DNA of 64,000 nt from Amycolatopsis nivea (GCF_004522235.1 NZ_SDLT01000005.1:62001-126000); one strand, 5' to 3'. Positions 27,624 to 36,763 are shown, counted from the stretch's first letter. The notes: generated from the sequence alone by a model not told the origin. Numbers and translations are program-made.

Positions 27624-29048
27624 TCAGCCGGGGAGCAGTTCCGCTAGGCGGTGTCGGGGGACGTCCACCAGGCGTAGGTCCGCCAAATCCTCTGGGACGT
27701 TCAGTGCGGCATTAGCCAGCCTCGCGTGGGCGCGGGTCAGCAGTTCGGACGGGTGGTCGACCAGGTCTGCGGCGACGATCGCGTGGCGGTTGTCGGGGGT
27801 GCTGCGGAGCAGGCGGAGGCGGTACTTGTCCGCGACCAGTGCGGTCAGGGCTGCTTGGGCGGCTGCGTCCGCCAGGTCGGGGTGGTTGTTCGGCAGCAGC
27901 AGTGCCAGGCGTCGGGCGTTCGTGCCCAGCAGGGTGCGCAGTAGCCAGGGGCCGGGGTCGGCGGTGAGGTCCATGGCGACGGCGTCGCCTTCGGGGCCGG
28001 ACGTGGCCCAGCCGACGGGGCGCGTTTCCAGGGCCAGGCCGCCTTCGGAGGCGATTTCTCGGGCGGCCGCCAGGAGGCCCGGTTTGGTGCCGGCTGATTC
28101 GACTGATTGCGGGCCGTGCGTGTAGATGGCGGAGCTTCCCTTGCGGGCGAACGATTTCTTCGCCTTCGCGGTTGGCTGGCAGACGTACAAGTCTGCCGCG
28201 CTGCCGATTGCTTGGGCACCGGTGTAGCGGTTGAAGTCCGGGAGAATCGCCTCGTAGGTCAGGCCCAGGGTGGCGAGGGAGCGCTGCACTTGCGCGCCTA
28301 GCGCGGGGTGACGCGGGCTGTAGCCGTAGGCCAGGAGGATTCGGCCTTCGGTGGGTTCGCGCAAGGCTTGCACTGCGCGGGCGGCGAAGAGGCCCATGCC
28401 TTCCGGCGTGTAGGGCGGGTCGCTGAAGACCAGGTCTGCTTTGCCGGTCAGGGCCGGGGGCAGGCCGACGCGCAGGTCGGCGTGGGCGGTGAAGATGGTG
28501 CGTTCGCCGGTGGTGTCCAGGTAGGACAGGACGCGTTCGTCCAGGTCCACTACGGACAGTTCCGCTTCCGGGCACACCGCGCGCACGGCTAGCGACGTCA
28601 GATCGTGGTCGCCGAGGAAGAGCACCTTGCTGCGGCGGAGGTCGTAGCGGGAGTTCAGCCACAACGCGCGACGCAGCACGGTCTCCGGGGTCGCTTGCAC
28701 GTGGTCCAGAGCCGCGAGCGGGGGCGGGACGGCGGCGATTCGTTCGGCCAGCATGGTGAGCAGGGCCGGTTGGGCGGCGACCGCGGCGTCGAGGGGGTCG
28801 GGCAGGGGCGGCAGGGAGTACGACGCGTAGGTGGCGCGTGCGGACGGGGCGATGCGGACGCCTGCGGGGGAGCGTTCCAGGTCCGGTTCCAGTGCTGCGA
28901 GAAGGTCTTCGACGCTTCGGCGCGGGGCGGCGGTGAGCCGCACTAGGTCGGCCAGTTCGTACGAGCCGCTGCGGAGCAGGGTGAGCACTTCGTAGAGCGG
29001 GCGGACGGCGGCGCCATGTGCGGCGAGGACGTCGTCTAGGGCGGTCAC
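27624..29048 (-). CDS. Bis-aminopropyl spermidine synthase-like protein (BpsA/DUF43)
   Basis: 474 residues. An N-terminal winged-helix-like region (1-90) is followed by a Rossmann aminopropyltransferase/methyltransferase core: KVLFLGDHDLTSLAV, AELSVVDLDERVL and the catalytic FSDPPYTPEG. These are the hallmarks of branched-polyamine synthase BpsA. In actinobacteria many such proteins have unproven function, and the ~170-residue C-terminal extension is unusual. GTG at 29048 fits the family start better than the in-frame ATG at 29174. Confidence 0.8.
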   Translation of the reverse strand: MTALDDVLAAHGAAVRPLYEVLTLLRSGSYELADLVRLTAAPRRSVEDLLAALEPDLERSPAGVRIAPSARATYASYSLPPLPDPLDAAVAAQPALLTMLAERIAAVPPPLAALDHVQATPETVLRRALWLNSRYDLRRSKVLFLGDHDLTSLAVRAVCPEAELSVVDLDERVLSYLDTTGERTIFTAHADLRVGLPPALTGKADLVFSDPPYTPEGMGLFAARAVQALREPTEGRILLAYGYSPRHPALGAQVQRSLATLGLTYEAILPDFNRYTGAQAIGSAADLYVCQPTAKAKKSFARKGSSAIYTHGPQSVESAGTKPGLLAAAREIASEGGLALETRPVGWATSGPEGDAVAMDLTADPGPWLLRTLLGTNARRLALLLPNNHPDLADAAAQAALTALVADKYRLRLLRSTPDNRHAIVAADLVDHPSELLTRAHARLANAALNVPEDLADLRLVDVPRHRLAELLPG

Positions 29049-29145
29049 GGGGTCCGAGGGTAGTCGGCCACGCTGCGGGACAGGCTGCCAAGGCCGCGCG
29101 AGTGGGCTACCGTCGGACTCTGCACCAGGACGTGGGGAGAAGTCT

Positions 29146-30234
29146 GTGACCATCGAATTCCGAGACGTCGTCAAGCGCTATCCGGACGGCACGGTCGCGG
29201 TCGACGGCCTCTCGCTCACCGTGGAAGACGGAACGATCACGGTGTTCGTCGGTCCGTCCGGGTGCGGCAAGACGACCTCGCTGCGGATGATCAACCGGAT
29301 GGTCGAGCCCACCTCCGGCGCGGTGCTGCTGGACGGCAAGGACGTCAGCGAAGGCGACCCGGCGGTGCTGCGCCGCGGCATCGGCTACGTGATCCAGCAC
29401 GCCGGGCTCTTTCCACACCGGACAGTGCTCGACAACATCGCGACCGTGCCGCTGCTGTCCGGATGGGACAAACGCAAGGCGCGCGCCAGGGCGGCCGAGT
29501 TGCTCGAGACGGTCGGCCTGCCGACGGAACTCGGGAAGCGGTATCCGGCGCAGCTGTCCGGCGGGCAGCAGCAGCGCGTCGGCGTAGCGCGTGCGCTTGC
29601 CGCCGATTCGCCGGTGTTGCTGATGGACGAGCCCTTCTCCGCGGTCGACCCGGTGGTCCGCGAAGGGCTGCAGGACGAGCTGCTGCGGCTGCAATCCCAG
29701 CTGGGCAAGACAATCGTGTTCGTCACGCACGACATCGACGAGGCGGTGCGGCTCGGCGACAAGGTCGCGGTGATGCGCGTCGGCGGGAAGCTCGCGCAGT
29801 ACGGCACGCCGGCCGAGGTGCTGCGGCATCCGGTCGACGACTTCGTCGCGTCGTTCGTCGGCCGGGACCGCGGGTATCGCGGGCTTTCGTTCCTGCCGGC
29901 GAGCGGCGTCGAGGTTTCGCCGGCTCGGACGATCGAGCTCGGCAGCAAGATCGACGGCCCGTCGGAGGGCTGGCTGCTCGCGGTGAACGACGAGAAGCAG
30001 CCGCGCGGCTGGCTTCCGCCAGGCTCCACAGTGGACGGCCCGTTGGCGGAAACCGACCTCGTGGCAGGCGGATCGCTGTACGTGCAGGGCACGCCGATCC
30101 GCGGGGCGCTCGACGCGGCGCTGTCGTCGCCGGCCAGTCTCGGCGTCGTGGTGGACGACGAGAACCGCGTGCTCGGGACGGTGGTCGCGCACCAGGTCTT
30201 GGATGTAATCGAGGCCTCCCCGCAGGCGTCCTGA
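29146..30234 (+). CDS. OpuC-type ABC transporter ATPase (glycine betaine/choline)
   Basis: 362 residues. Walker A GPSGCGKTTS, signature LSGGQQQRVGVARAL, Walker B VLLMDEPFSAVD and the switch His in FVTHDID are complete. A C-terminal CBS-like region (about 240-350) is degenerate. It is the first gene of a four-gene operon for quaternary-amine uptake, energising import at the membrane. GTG start. Confidence 0.92.
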   Translation: MTIEFRDVVKRYPDGTVAVDGLSLTVEDGTITVFVGPSGCGKTTSLRMINRMVEPTSGAVLLDGKDVSEGDPAVLRRGIGYVIQHAGLFPHRTVLDNIATVPLLSGWDKRKARARAAELLETVGLPTELGKRYPAQLSGGQQQRVGVARALAADSPVLLMDEPFSAVDPVVREGLQDELLRLQSQLGKTIVFVTHDIDEAVRLGDKVAVMRVGGKLAQYGTPAEVLRHPVDDFVASFVGRDRGYRGLSFLPASGVEVSPARTIELGSKIDGPSEGWLLAVNDEKQPRGWLPPGSTVDGPLAETDLVAGGSLYVQGTPIRGALDAALSSPASLGVVVDDENRVLGTVVAHQVLDVIEASPQAS

Positions 30235-30926
30235 TGGGCGACTTCTTCGGCGAACTCGGCCGGTACCTGTCGAGCTCCAACAACCGCGGCGAAATCCTCG
30301 CCAATCTGCTCGAGAACATCTATCTCGCGCTGGTGCCGCTGGTCGCGGGCATCGTGCTGGCGATCCTGCTCGGCTGGCTCGGGCATCGCTGGCGGCCCGC
30401 GCGCAGTGTGCTGCTGGTGGTGGGGAATCTGCTGTACACGATTCCGTCGCTGGCGCTTTTTGTGGTGATTCCCGGCATTATCGGGACGAAGATTCTCGAC
30501 AGCGTCAACGTGATCGTCGCGTTGACTATCTACACCACCGCGCTGCTGGTGCGTCCGGTGCTCGACGCGTTGGAAGCCGTGCCGCCGCACATCGTCGCGG
30601 CTGCCACGGCGATCGGATATCGCGGGCCGCGCCGGTTCTTCAGCGTCGAACTGCCGCTCGCGGTGCCGGTGCTCGCGGCGGGGGTGCGGGTGGCGTCGGT
30701 GAGCAATATCAGCCTGGTGAGCGTCGGTGCGCTGATCGGGACCGGGGCGCTCGGCGTGCTGTTCACCGACGGGTTCCAGCGGGAGTACTTCTCGCCGATC
30801 GTGGTCGGGATCGTGCTGACGATGCTGCTCGCGTTGATCGTCGACCTGCTGCTGGTGTTGCTGCGCAATCTGTTGACGCCTTGGGAGAGAGCGGGTCGCG
30901 CGCCGGCCGCGGAGGTGGCGGGATGA
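30234..30926 (+). CDS. OpuC-type ABC permease, first subunit
   Basis: 230 residues with about five or six membrane segments. The inner-membrane EAA loop AAATAIGYRGPRRFFSVELPLAVP contacts the ATPase. Overlaps the ATPase stop by one base (TGATG). Confidence 0.91.
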   Translation: MGDFFGELGRYLSSSNNRGEILANLLENIYLALVPLVAGIVLAILLGWLGHRWRPARSVLLVVGNLLYTIPSLALFVVIPGIIGTKILDSVNVIVALTIYTTALLVRPVLDALEAVPPHIVAAATAIGYRGPRRFFSVELPLAVPVLAAGVRVASVSNISLVSVGALIGTGALGVLFTDGFQREYFSPIVVGIVLTMLLALIVDLLLVLLRNLLTPWERAGRAPAAEVAG

Positions 30927-31627
30927 TCGGCGACGTCTTCACCTGGTTCACCACGGCCGCGAACTGGCAGGGCACGGGCGGCATTCTCGCCCGGCTCGCC
31001 CAGCACGTCGGCTACATCGCGCTGGCGCTGGTCATCGCACTGGTGATCGCGATCCCGATTGGACTGTTCGTCGGCCACACCGGCCGCGGCGGCGTCGTGC
31101 TGGTCGGGGTGGGCAACGCGATCCGCGCGCTGCCGACGCTCGGGCTCGTGACCTTCCTGTTCCTGCTCTTCACCGAAAGCACCACCGCGACCATCATCGG
31201 CCTGGTGGTGCTGGCGATCCCGCCGGTGCTGGCTGGGACCTACGCCGGTCTGCAGGCGGCCGAGCACGATGTCGTCGACGCCGCGCAAGGCATCGGGATG
31301 ACCGGCTGGCAACGACTGTGGCAGGTCGAGGTGCCGATCGCGCTTCCGTTGGTACTGGGCGGAATCCGCAACGCGGTCCTGCAGTTGATCGCGACAGCCG
31401 CGGTAGCCGCGTATGTCGGTCTCGGCGGCCTCGGCCGGTTCCTGCTCGACGGACTGGCCATTTTGGACTACACCGAGGTCGTCGCGGGGGCGATTCTCAC
31501 CGCGTTGCTGGCGATCGTGGTCGACCTGCTGCTCGCCGCCGCACAGCGAGCCTTGGTGCCCAAGGGAGTCCGGCTGGCCGCGCAAGCAGCGTCCGGCCGG
31601 GCAGCGGCCGCGGGAGGAGCAGCGTGA
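30923..31627 (+). CDS. OpuC-type ABC permease, second subunit
   Basis: 234 residues, membrane segments plus the EAA loop DAAQGIGMTGWQRLWQVEVPIALP. ATGA overlap with the first permease. An upstream in-frame start would only extend into the previous gene. Confidence 0.91.
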   Translation: MIGDVFTWFTTAANWQGTGGILARLAQHVGYIALALVIALVIAIPIGLFVGHTGRGGVVLVGVGNAIRALPTLGLVTFLFLLFTESTTATIIGLVVLAIPPVLAGTYAGLQAAEHDVVDAAQGIGMTGWQRLWQVEVPIALPLVLGGIRNAVLQLIATAAVAAYVGLGGLGRFLLDGLAILDYTEVVAGAILTALLAIVVDLLLAAAQRALVPKGVRLAAQAASGRAAAAGGAA

Positions 31628-32517
31628 AACGGTGGGGGATCCTGGTGGCCGGGCTGGCGCTGCTGGCGTCGGCATGCGGAAACCCGCTGTCCGGCGGCGG
31701 TGAGGGCGGCAGTACCGGCGACATCATCATCGGCGCGTCGGATGTCGGGGAAAGCTCTTTGCTGGCCCAGATTTATGCCGGGGCTTTGCGGAATGTCGGC
31801 GCGCACAACGTGACGGTGCGACCGCCGGTCGGCAGCCGCGAGGTCGTGGTGAAAGCGTTGCAGGACAAGTCTTTGTCCGTGGTGCCGGATTACTCCGGGA
31901 ACCTGCTGCGGTATTTCGACAAGAACACTCCGGCGACGACGTCGGAAGATGTTTACGCACAGCTGAAGCAGAAAATCCCGGGCGGGTTCGAGGTTCTCGA
32001 CCAGTCGCCCGCGCAGGACAAGGATTTGCTCGTGGTGGGCAAGGAACTCGCGGCCACCGGGGTGAAGACCTTTTCTGATCTGGGACCGCGCTGCAAGGAC
32101 CTGGTGATGGGCGGGCCGGGGCAGTGGAGCAGCCGGTGGAAGGACCGGATCAAGCAGCTGTACGGGTGCGAGTTCAAGGAAATCCGCACGACGGATACCG
32201 GCGGGCCGGTGACGGTGGCGGCGTTGAAGTCGGGTGAGGTGCAAGTGGCGGACTTGTTCAGCACGTCGGCGACTATCGCGTCCAATGGGTTCGTGCCGCT
32301 GGAGGACGACAAGCACATGTTCCCGGCGCAGAACATCGTGCCGCTGGTGTCGCGGGGGACGTTGAATGCCGCTGAAACGGCTGCGCTGAACCGGGTTTCG
32401 GCGGCGTTGACTACGGAGCAGTTGACTGAGCTGAACGTGCAGTACACGGATGAGAAGCGGAACGCTAAGGATATCGCTGAGGAGTTCTTGCGGCGGAACG
32501 GGTTGGCGGCCTCGTGA
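31624..32517 (+). CDS. OpuC-type substrate-binding lipoprotein
   Basis: 297 residues. The lipobox LLASACG places the lipid-modified Cys at residue 19, after a short signal peptide. The body has IIIGASDVGESSLLAQIYAGAL, the OpuAC-type start of glycine-betaine/choline-binding proteins, and VVPDYSGNLLRYF. It delivers substrate to the two permeases. GTGA overlap with the upstream gene. The stop codon lies inside the terminator hairpin. Confidence 0.91.
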   Translation: MKRWGILVAGLALLASACGNPLSGGGEGGSTGDIIIGASDVGESSLLAQIYAGALRNVGAHNVTVRPPVGSREVVVKALQDKSLSVVPDYSGNLLRYFDKNTPATTSEDVYAQLKQKIPGGFEVLDQSPAQDKDLLVVGKELAATGVKTFSDLGPRCKDLVMGGPGQWSSRWKDRIKQLYGCEFKEIRTTDTGGPVTVAALKSGEVQVADLFSTSATIASNGFVPLEDDKHMFPAQNIVPLVSRGTLNAAETAALNRVSAALTTEQLTELNVQYTDEKRNAKDIAEEFLRRNGLAAS

Positions 32518-32556
32518 GTGGCGTTGCCGGTTCTAACCGGATTCGCCACTCACGAG
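32511..32556. terminator. Terminator of the ABC operon
   Basis: CTCGTGAGTGGCG and CGCCACTCACGAG form a perfect 13-bp stem with an inner CCGG/CCGG stem. It includes the stop codon and also faces the convergent GNAT gene. Confidence 0.85.
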
Positions 32557-32566
32557 CGCTACCGCC

Positions 32567-33094
32567 TCAGAGCCGGTCGAAAGCCGCCGCGTAGCGGAAC
32601 GCGCCGCGGTTTTCCGGGGTGTACGCCGCCAGCGGCAGCGCCTGAAAATGCGGGGCCCATTCCGGTACCGGCGGCGTGACGCCGAGCTTTTCGGCCATGA
32701 CGAAGCCGAAGCGGGAGTAATAGCCTGGGTCGCCCAACAGCACGATCAGGCGGTAGCCGAGTGCGTTGGCGGCGCCGATCGTTGCGTGGACCAGGGCTGA
32801 GCCTGCGCCGCCGCGGTGGCGGTCCGGGTGGACGCCTAGCGGGCCGAAGCCGATGGCGGAGTTTGGGTCGCCGCCTAGGCGGCCTGGGCTGGAGCAGGCG
32901 TGGCCGATGACCTCTCCGTCGCGGACGGCGACGAGCGAGAGGGCGGGGAGCAGATCGCCGTCGGCGGTGAGTTCGGTGACTAGTTTCGCTTCCGGCATTT
33001 CGCCGGTGACATCGGGATTGTGGACGCGGAACGCGGCGGTGTGCACAGCATGGATCGCTGGTGCGTCGGCGGCGGTCGACTGGCGGATCTGCAT
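32567..33094 (-). CDS. GNAT N-acetyltransferase (YhbS-like)
   Basis: 175 residues. Acetyl-CoA binding is in FGPLGVHPDRHRGGAGSALV, and LIVLLGDPGYYSRFGF is the YhbS-type signature. Cytoplasmic; acceptor unknown. ATG start. Divergent from the immunity-like gene at 33165. Confidence 0.86.
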   Translation of the reverse strand: MQIRQSTAADAPAIHAVHTAAFRVHNPDVTGEMPEAKLVTELTADGDLLPALSLVAVRDGEVIGHACSSPGRLGGDPNSAIGFGPLGVHPDRHRGGAGSALVHATIGAANALGYRLIVLLGDPGYYSRFGFVMAEKLGVTPPVPEWAPHFQALPLAAYTPENRGAFRYAAAFDRL

Positions 33095-33164
33095 GCGCCC
33101 AGTTTCCCTGAGCGGCGGCTTGAACGGAAATTCATTTTGGCGGGCCGCATTAGAGTGGGGGGCG

Positions 33165-33692
33165 ATGAGCGAGGTGGCGATAGGGGCGGCGCACGGCGAT
33201 CGGCTGGTGATCGACGTGCTGGGGCGGATGCACGCGGGGGCGGTCGATTTCTGGGACGGCAACTGGCTTTTCAGTCCGGTTGACCTGGTGGTCGGCGGGT
33301 TCAGCGCTCGGGTGCCCGCTGGGTTGCGGGCCGAGGAGTTGCGGAGTTTCCGGGAGCAGCTGGCGAAGGCGTATGCCGACTTCGGCGGGGTCGCTCGGCT
33401 GACGTCGATGGAGGAGTGGCTCGATCTGACGGTCACCGTCGCCAAATCCGGGAGGGTTGAGGTTGAGGGAACCGCGATCGACGGGCGGGGGAACCGGCTG
33501 TCGTTTCGGATTGGCGAGCTTGATCAGGCCGAGCTGCCGGCGATCATCGACGGGTTGGCGTCGATCGAGACGGAGTTTCCGGTGCTAGGCCGTGACAGTT
33601 TGGGGAGCGACCCGGGCCGGGCGGTCGTCTCGCATGAAGAGGAGGACGGCGGCTCCCACGAGCGGTCCGGCGGCCAGAGTGAGGAACGCTGA
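33165..33692 (+). CDS. WapI/DUF6228-like small protein
   Basis: 175 residues. FWDGNWLFSPVDLVVGGFSA and the Trp/Leu-rich EEWLDLTVTV resemble DUF6228 / WapI-type immunity proteins, but no toxin gene is near and the assignment is tentative. The last 36 residues lie antisense to the 3' end of the MFS gene and are charged and of low complexity, so the conserved part ends near residue 140. ATG with GGGGGG upstream. Confidence 0.6.
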   Translation: MSEVAIGAAHGDRLVIDVLGRMHAGAVDFWDGNWLFSPVDLVVGGFSARVPAGLRAEELRSFREQLAKAYADFGGVARLTSMEEWLDLTVTVAKSGRVEVEGTAIDGRGNRLSFRIGELDQAELPAIIDGLASIETEFPVLGRDSLGSDPGRAVVSHEEEDGGSHERSGGQSEER

Positions 33693-34784
33693 ATAGAACG
33701 AGCCGGTCGCGTGGAAGACCGGGCCGACGACGGCGGGCACGATGACGCTGCCCAGTTGCCAGAAGGCGTTCACCGCGCCTGCGGCGGAGCCGGCTAGGCG
33801 GACACCGGTCAACGCGGGGATCATGGCGGCGGTCAGCGGGCTGTAGGCGTACGCGCCGATGCCGAGAATCGGGGCCACCACTAGGAAAGCGCCGTAGCTG
33901 CTCAGGGAACCGAAGACCAGCAGAGCGCCGCCGAAGAGGATGAGGACGGCGATGATGGGGATTCGCCTGCCCAGGCCGACTTTGTCGGTGAGCCAGCCGA
34001 TCAGCGGTTTGATCACTACCGCTGTGCCGGAGAAGATGACCAGGACTACGCCGGCCCGTACGGGGTCGATGTGTTCGCCGCGGATCATCAGCGTGTTGGA
34101 CCACGTGACGAAACCGTAGGTGCCCCACAGTCCGCCGAAACCGGCTAAGCCCAGCAGCAACAGGTCGCGGTTGCGGAAGAGCGGGCGGGGGTCCGGCAAA
34201 CCGCGGCGGGTGGACGTGGCGACGTTGCCGTTGCGGATGAAGACCAGGCACAGCAGACCGAGTACGACGGTGACGCCGCCGAAGAGGTGGTACGACACTG
34301 GCCAGCCGCTGTTTTTCACGAGCGTGGGCACGACGGCGTTGGCTACGACCGTGCCCAGTGACGTCGCGGTCATGAAGATGCCGCTCGCGAGTCCGTGCTC
34401 CTCCGGGCGGAACCAGGTGGTGATCAGCTTCAGTCCGGCGGAGAAGTCGACGCCTGCGAACAGGCCCAGCAGAGCTTGTAGGACCAGGCCCCAGGCGATG
34501 GACGTGGTCGAGCCGAATCCCACCATGAGCGCGCCTGCGACGAAGGAGCTGATGCCCAGGATCGCGCGGCTGCCGAGCCAGTCGGAGAGGAAGCCGCCGG
34601 CGGTGTTGGAGATGACGTAGCCGATGTAGTAGCAGGTGGCGAAGATCCCGAGCGCGGCCAGCGGCACGCCGAGCGAATCGCTGACCGCTGAGGACGCGGG
34701 GCCCCAGGTCGACCGGTCCACCGAGGTCATCGTGAACACAGCCCAGCAGAGCAGCAGGACGACCCAGCGATAGCGGCTCGGCAT
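33585..34784 (-). CDS. Major facilitator transporter (anion:cation symporter-like)
   Basis: 399 residues with about 12 membrane segments. DRSTWGPA in helix 1, the FLSDWLGSR loop and TDKVGLGRR in the mid-loop fit the ACS branch that imports organic acids. GAAGGAGG before the ATG. Co-oriented behind the FAD oxidoreductase with 59 nt between, so probably an operon. Its 3' end overlaps the opposite gene by 108 nt. Confidence 0.88.
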   Translation of the reverse strand: MPSRYRWVVLLLCWAVFTMTSVDRSTWGPASSAVSDSLGVPLAALGIFATCYYIGYVISNTAGGFLSDWLGSRAILGISSFVAGALMVGFGSTTSIAWGLVLQALLGLFAGVDFSAGLKLITTWFRPEEHGLASGIFMTATSLGTVVANAVVPTLVKNSGWPVSYHLFGGVTVVLGLLCLVFIRNGNVATSTRRGLPDPRPLFRNRDLLLLGLAGFGGLWGTYGFVTWSNTLMIRGEHIDPVRAGVVLVIFSGTAVVIKPLIGWLTDKVGLGRRIPIIAVLILFGGALLVFGSLSSYGAFLVVAPILGIGAYAYSPLTAAMIPALTGVRLAGSAAGAVNAFWQLGSVIVPAVVGPVFHATGSFYSAFLTLAAGPLVGAAVLLFMRDDRPARVAPQTVTA

Positions 34785-34843
34785 GGGGCCTCCTTCGACC
34801 TGACGGATGATCAGGGAAGGTTCCCGTTACCGGCGGTCGCGGG

Positions 34844-36082
34844 TCAAGCCAAGGCATCCTGACGGTGCAACTCGGCCCGGATCGCGCGGACGTCGTGGGC
34901 TCGGCCGCCGACGTACTGGGCGGCGGCGATCCCCGCGGCGTGGCCGGTCGCGAAGGCGGTGCCCATGACGCGGACGGAGGCGTACGCGTCGTCGTCGGAG
35001 CTGGTCAGGCGGCCGGCTGCCCAGAGGTTCGCGGTGTCGGCGGAGCAGATCGCGCCGTAGGGGAGGTCGTACCAGCCTCGGTCGGCGATCGGTTCGTAGC
35101 GGGTGATGCCGGGGCCCGCGTGGTCTTCGATCGGCCAGCCGCAGCGGCCGATGGACACGTCGGGGCGTTTGCGGGCGGTCAGGACGTCGCGGCCGGTGAG
35201 CTGTTCGCGGCCGACCAGGTGGCGGCCTTCGCGGATGCCTAGCTGGGGACCGGTTTCTTCGAGGCGCGCTGACGACCAGCCGGCGAGGTGTTTGCGCAGG
35301 GCGTCCAGGTATTGCCATGCCTGACGTCGCGCGTCGGCTTCGTCGCGGCTCAGCGAGGCGGCGTCCAGGACGTCGGTTTGTTCGTCCACCAGGAGGGCGA
35401 TTACGTTGCGGGTCAACGGAAGGTGCACGGCGATGCCGTAATCGCGGGGCAACTGGACGCCGGTTTCCCGTTGGTACGCGGCGACGGCGGCGCGCAAGCC
35501 CTCGCGCGAGAGGTCCGCGTCTTCGGACACGCCGGAGAACCGGCAGACGAGCGTGCTGGTTTGCCGGTCGCGCAGCGGGGCGACGCGGACGGCGGCTCCG
35601 GCGGCGGCCAGGAGCGCGCCGTCGCCGCTGGCGTCGACGAACGCGCCGGCGGTGACCCGCTCCCGGCCGCCGCGGTGGTGCAGTTCGACCTCGGTGACGA
35701 TGCCGTGCGTCCGCCGCGCGCCGATGAGCTTGGTGTGCAGGAGGACGTCCACGCCGGCGTCGGCGGCCAGCTCGTCGTACACCAGTTTGGTGGTTTCCAG
35801 GTCGAGCAAGACGATCTTGTTGCCGGTCCAGCCCATCGTCTTCTCTTCGTAGGCGCCCCGGTGCCGCAGCCGCCGCAGCACCTCCTCGCCGACGCCCGCG
35901 ACGACCTGCTGGCCGGTCTGGTCGAAGAAACCGCAGAGGGTCAGCACGGAACTGATCGTCGCCGCGCCGCCAAGGTACGGGTACTGCTCGACCAGCAGCA
36001 CCCGCGCCCCGGTGCGCGCCGCCCCGGCAGCGGAGGCGATACCCCCAGCACCGCCTCCGACTACGACGACGTCGTAGTGCAC
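34844..36082 (-). CDS. FAD-dependent oxidoreductase
   Basis: 412 residues of the FAD-dependent oxidoreductase (PF12831-like) family. An N-terminal VVVVGGGAGGIASA binds the ADP moiety. LGGAATISSVLTLCGFFDQTG is typical, as is the later AFVDASGDGALLAAAGA. A C-terminal AAGRLTSSDDDAYASVRVMG and GHAAGIAAA complete the FAD site. Start is GTG. Probably oxidises the compound imported by the MFS gene behind it. Confidence 0.86.
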   Translation of the reverse strand: MHYDVVVVGGGAGGIASAAGAARTGARVLLVEQYPYLGGAATISSVLTLCGFFDQTGQQVVAGVGEEVLRRLRHRGAYEEKTMGWTGNKIVLLDLETTKLVYDELAADAGVDVLLHTKLIGARRTHGIVTEVELHHRGGRERVTAGAFVDASGDGALLAAAGAAVRVAPLRDRQTSTLVCRFSGVSEDADLSREGLRAAVAAYQRETGVQLPRDYGIAVHLPLTRNVIALLVDEQTDVLDAASLSRDEADARRQAWQYLDALRKHLAGWSSARLEETGPQLGIREGRHLVGREQLTGRDVLTARKRPDVSIGRCGWPIEDHAGPGITRYEPIADRGWYDLPYGAICSADTANLWAAGRLTSSDDDAYASVRVMGTAFATGHAAGIAAAQYVGGRAHDVRAIRAELHRQDALA

Positions 36083-36106
36083 TCCAGCCCTCCTCGGGTG
36101 TTTGGC

Positions 36107-36122
36107 ACCCAGTGAACTGGGT
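36107..36122. promoter_or_regulatory. Palindrome ACCCAGT-GA-ACTGGGT
   Basis: A perfect 7-bp inverted repeat 25 nt before the FAD oxidoreductase start, in the divergent region. Candidate operator for that operon. Confidence 0.4.
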
Positions 36123-36195
36123 CCGGCCGGGAGGTCGCCACTGCCTATCCGGCACCCCGGGCATACCCGCAAGGTATATCTATGAAGATCAGAAA

Positions 36196-36210
36196 GTATG
36201 AAACTCATAC
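36196..36210. promoter_or_regulatory. AT-rich palindrome GTATGA-AAC-TCATAC
   Basis: A perfect 6-bp inverted repeat with a 3-nt centre lies 22 nt before the ATG at 36232, within an AT-rich stretch unusual for this DNA. It has the size of a dimeric repressor operator. Confidence 0.4.
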
Positions 36211-36231
36211 AAGTTGGCGTACGCTCGGGGC

Positions 36232-36681
36232 ATGGACACGAAGGCAGCCGGATACCGGCGCAAGGTCAACACGATCAACCGGGTCATCACCGCCCTGCAG
36301 CGCGCGGGGCTCGCGTTCGGGCCGATGGAACTGCTCACCGTCCCCGGGCGGCGCAGCGGCGAGCCGCGGACGTTTCCGTTGGCGGTATTGAAAGTCCAGG
36401 GCGGGGAGTACCTGATCCAGGCGTTCCCGAAGGCGGCGTGGGTGGCGAACGTCCGCGCGGCGGGGGAGGGCACGTTGTCGCGGGGACGGCGATCGCGACG
36501 GGTGCGGTTCGCGGAACTGCCGGTCGCGGAGCGGGGGCCGGTGCTGCGAGAGGTGGTCGCGGACGGGCCGCCGAGCGTGGGGCGGCGCTATGTCACGACG
36601 GGACTGGCGGAGTCGCCGACGCCGGACGGGGTGGCGGCTGCTGCGGGGAGGATCGCGGTTTTTCGGGTGGAAACGATCTGA
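36232..36681 (+). CDS. DDN-type F420 / nitroreductase-family protein
   Basis: 149 residues. LLTVPGRRSGEPRTFPLAVLKVQGGEYLIQAFP is split here into the TVPGRRSG and YLIQAFPKAAWVANVRA parts, both typical of deazaflavin-dependent nitroreductases (DDN family). Such enzymes use reduced F420. ATG chosen over an upstream TTG at 36214. Substrate unknown. Confidence 0.82.
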   Translation: MDTKAAGYRRKVNTINRVITALQRAGLAFGPMELLTVPGRRSGEPRTFPLAVLKVQGGEYLIQAFPKAAWVANVRAAGEGTLSRGRRSRRVRFAELPVAERGPVLREVVADGPPSVGRRYVTTGLAESPTPDGVAAAAGRIAVFRVETI

Positions 36682-36728
36682 GAACGGCGAAGGCCGGACG
36701 CACGATCGCCAAGGCGCAGGAAACGGCG

Positions 36729-36763
36729 AAGGCCGCCGCGGGAACGAGTCCCGCGGCGGCCTT
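36729..36763. terminator. Bidirectional terminator
   Basis: A perfect 15-bp stem AAGGCCGCCGCGGGA / TCCCGCGGCGGCCTT with a 5-nt loop lies between the DDN-type gene and the convergent kgd. Confidence 0.9.
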
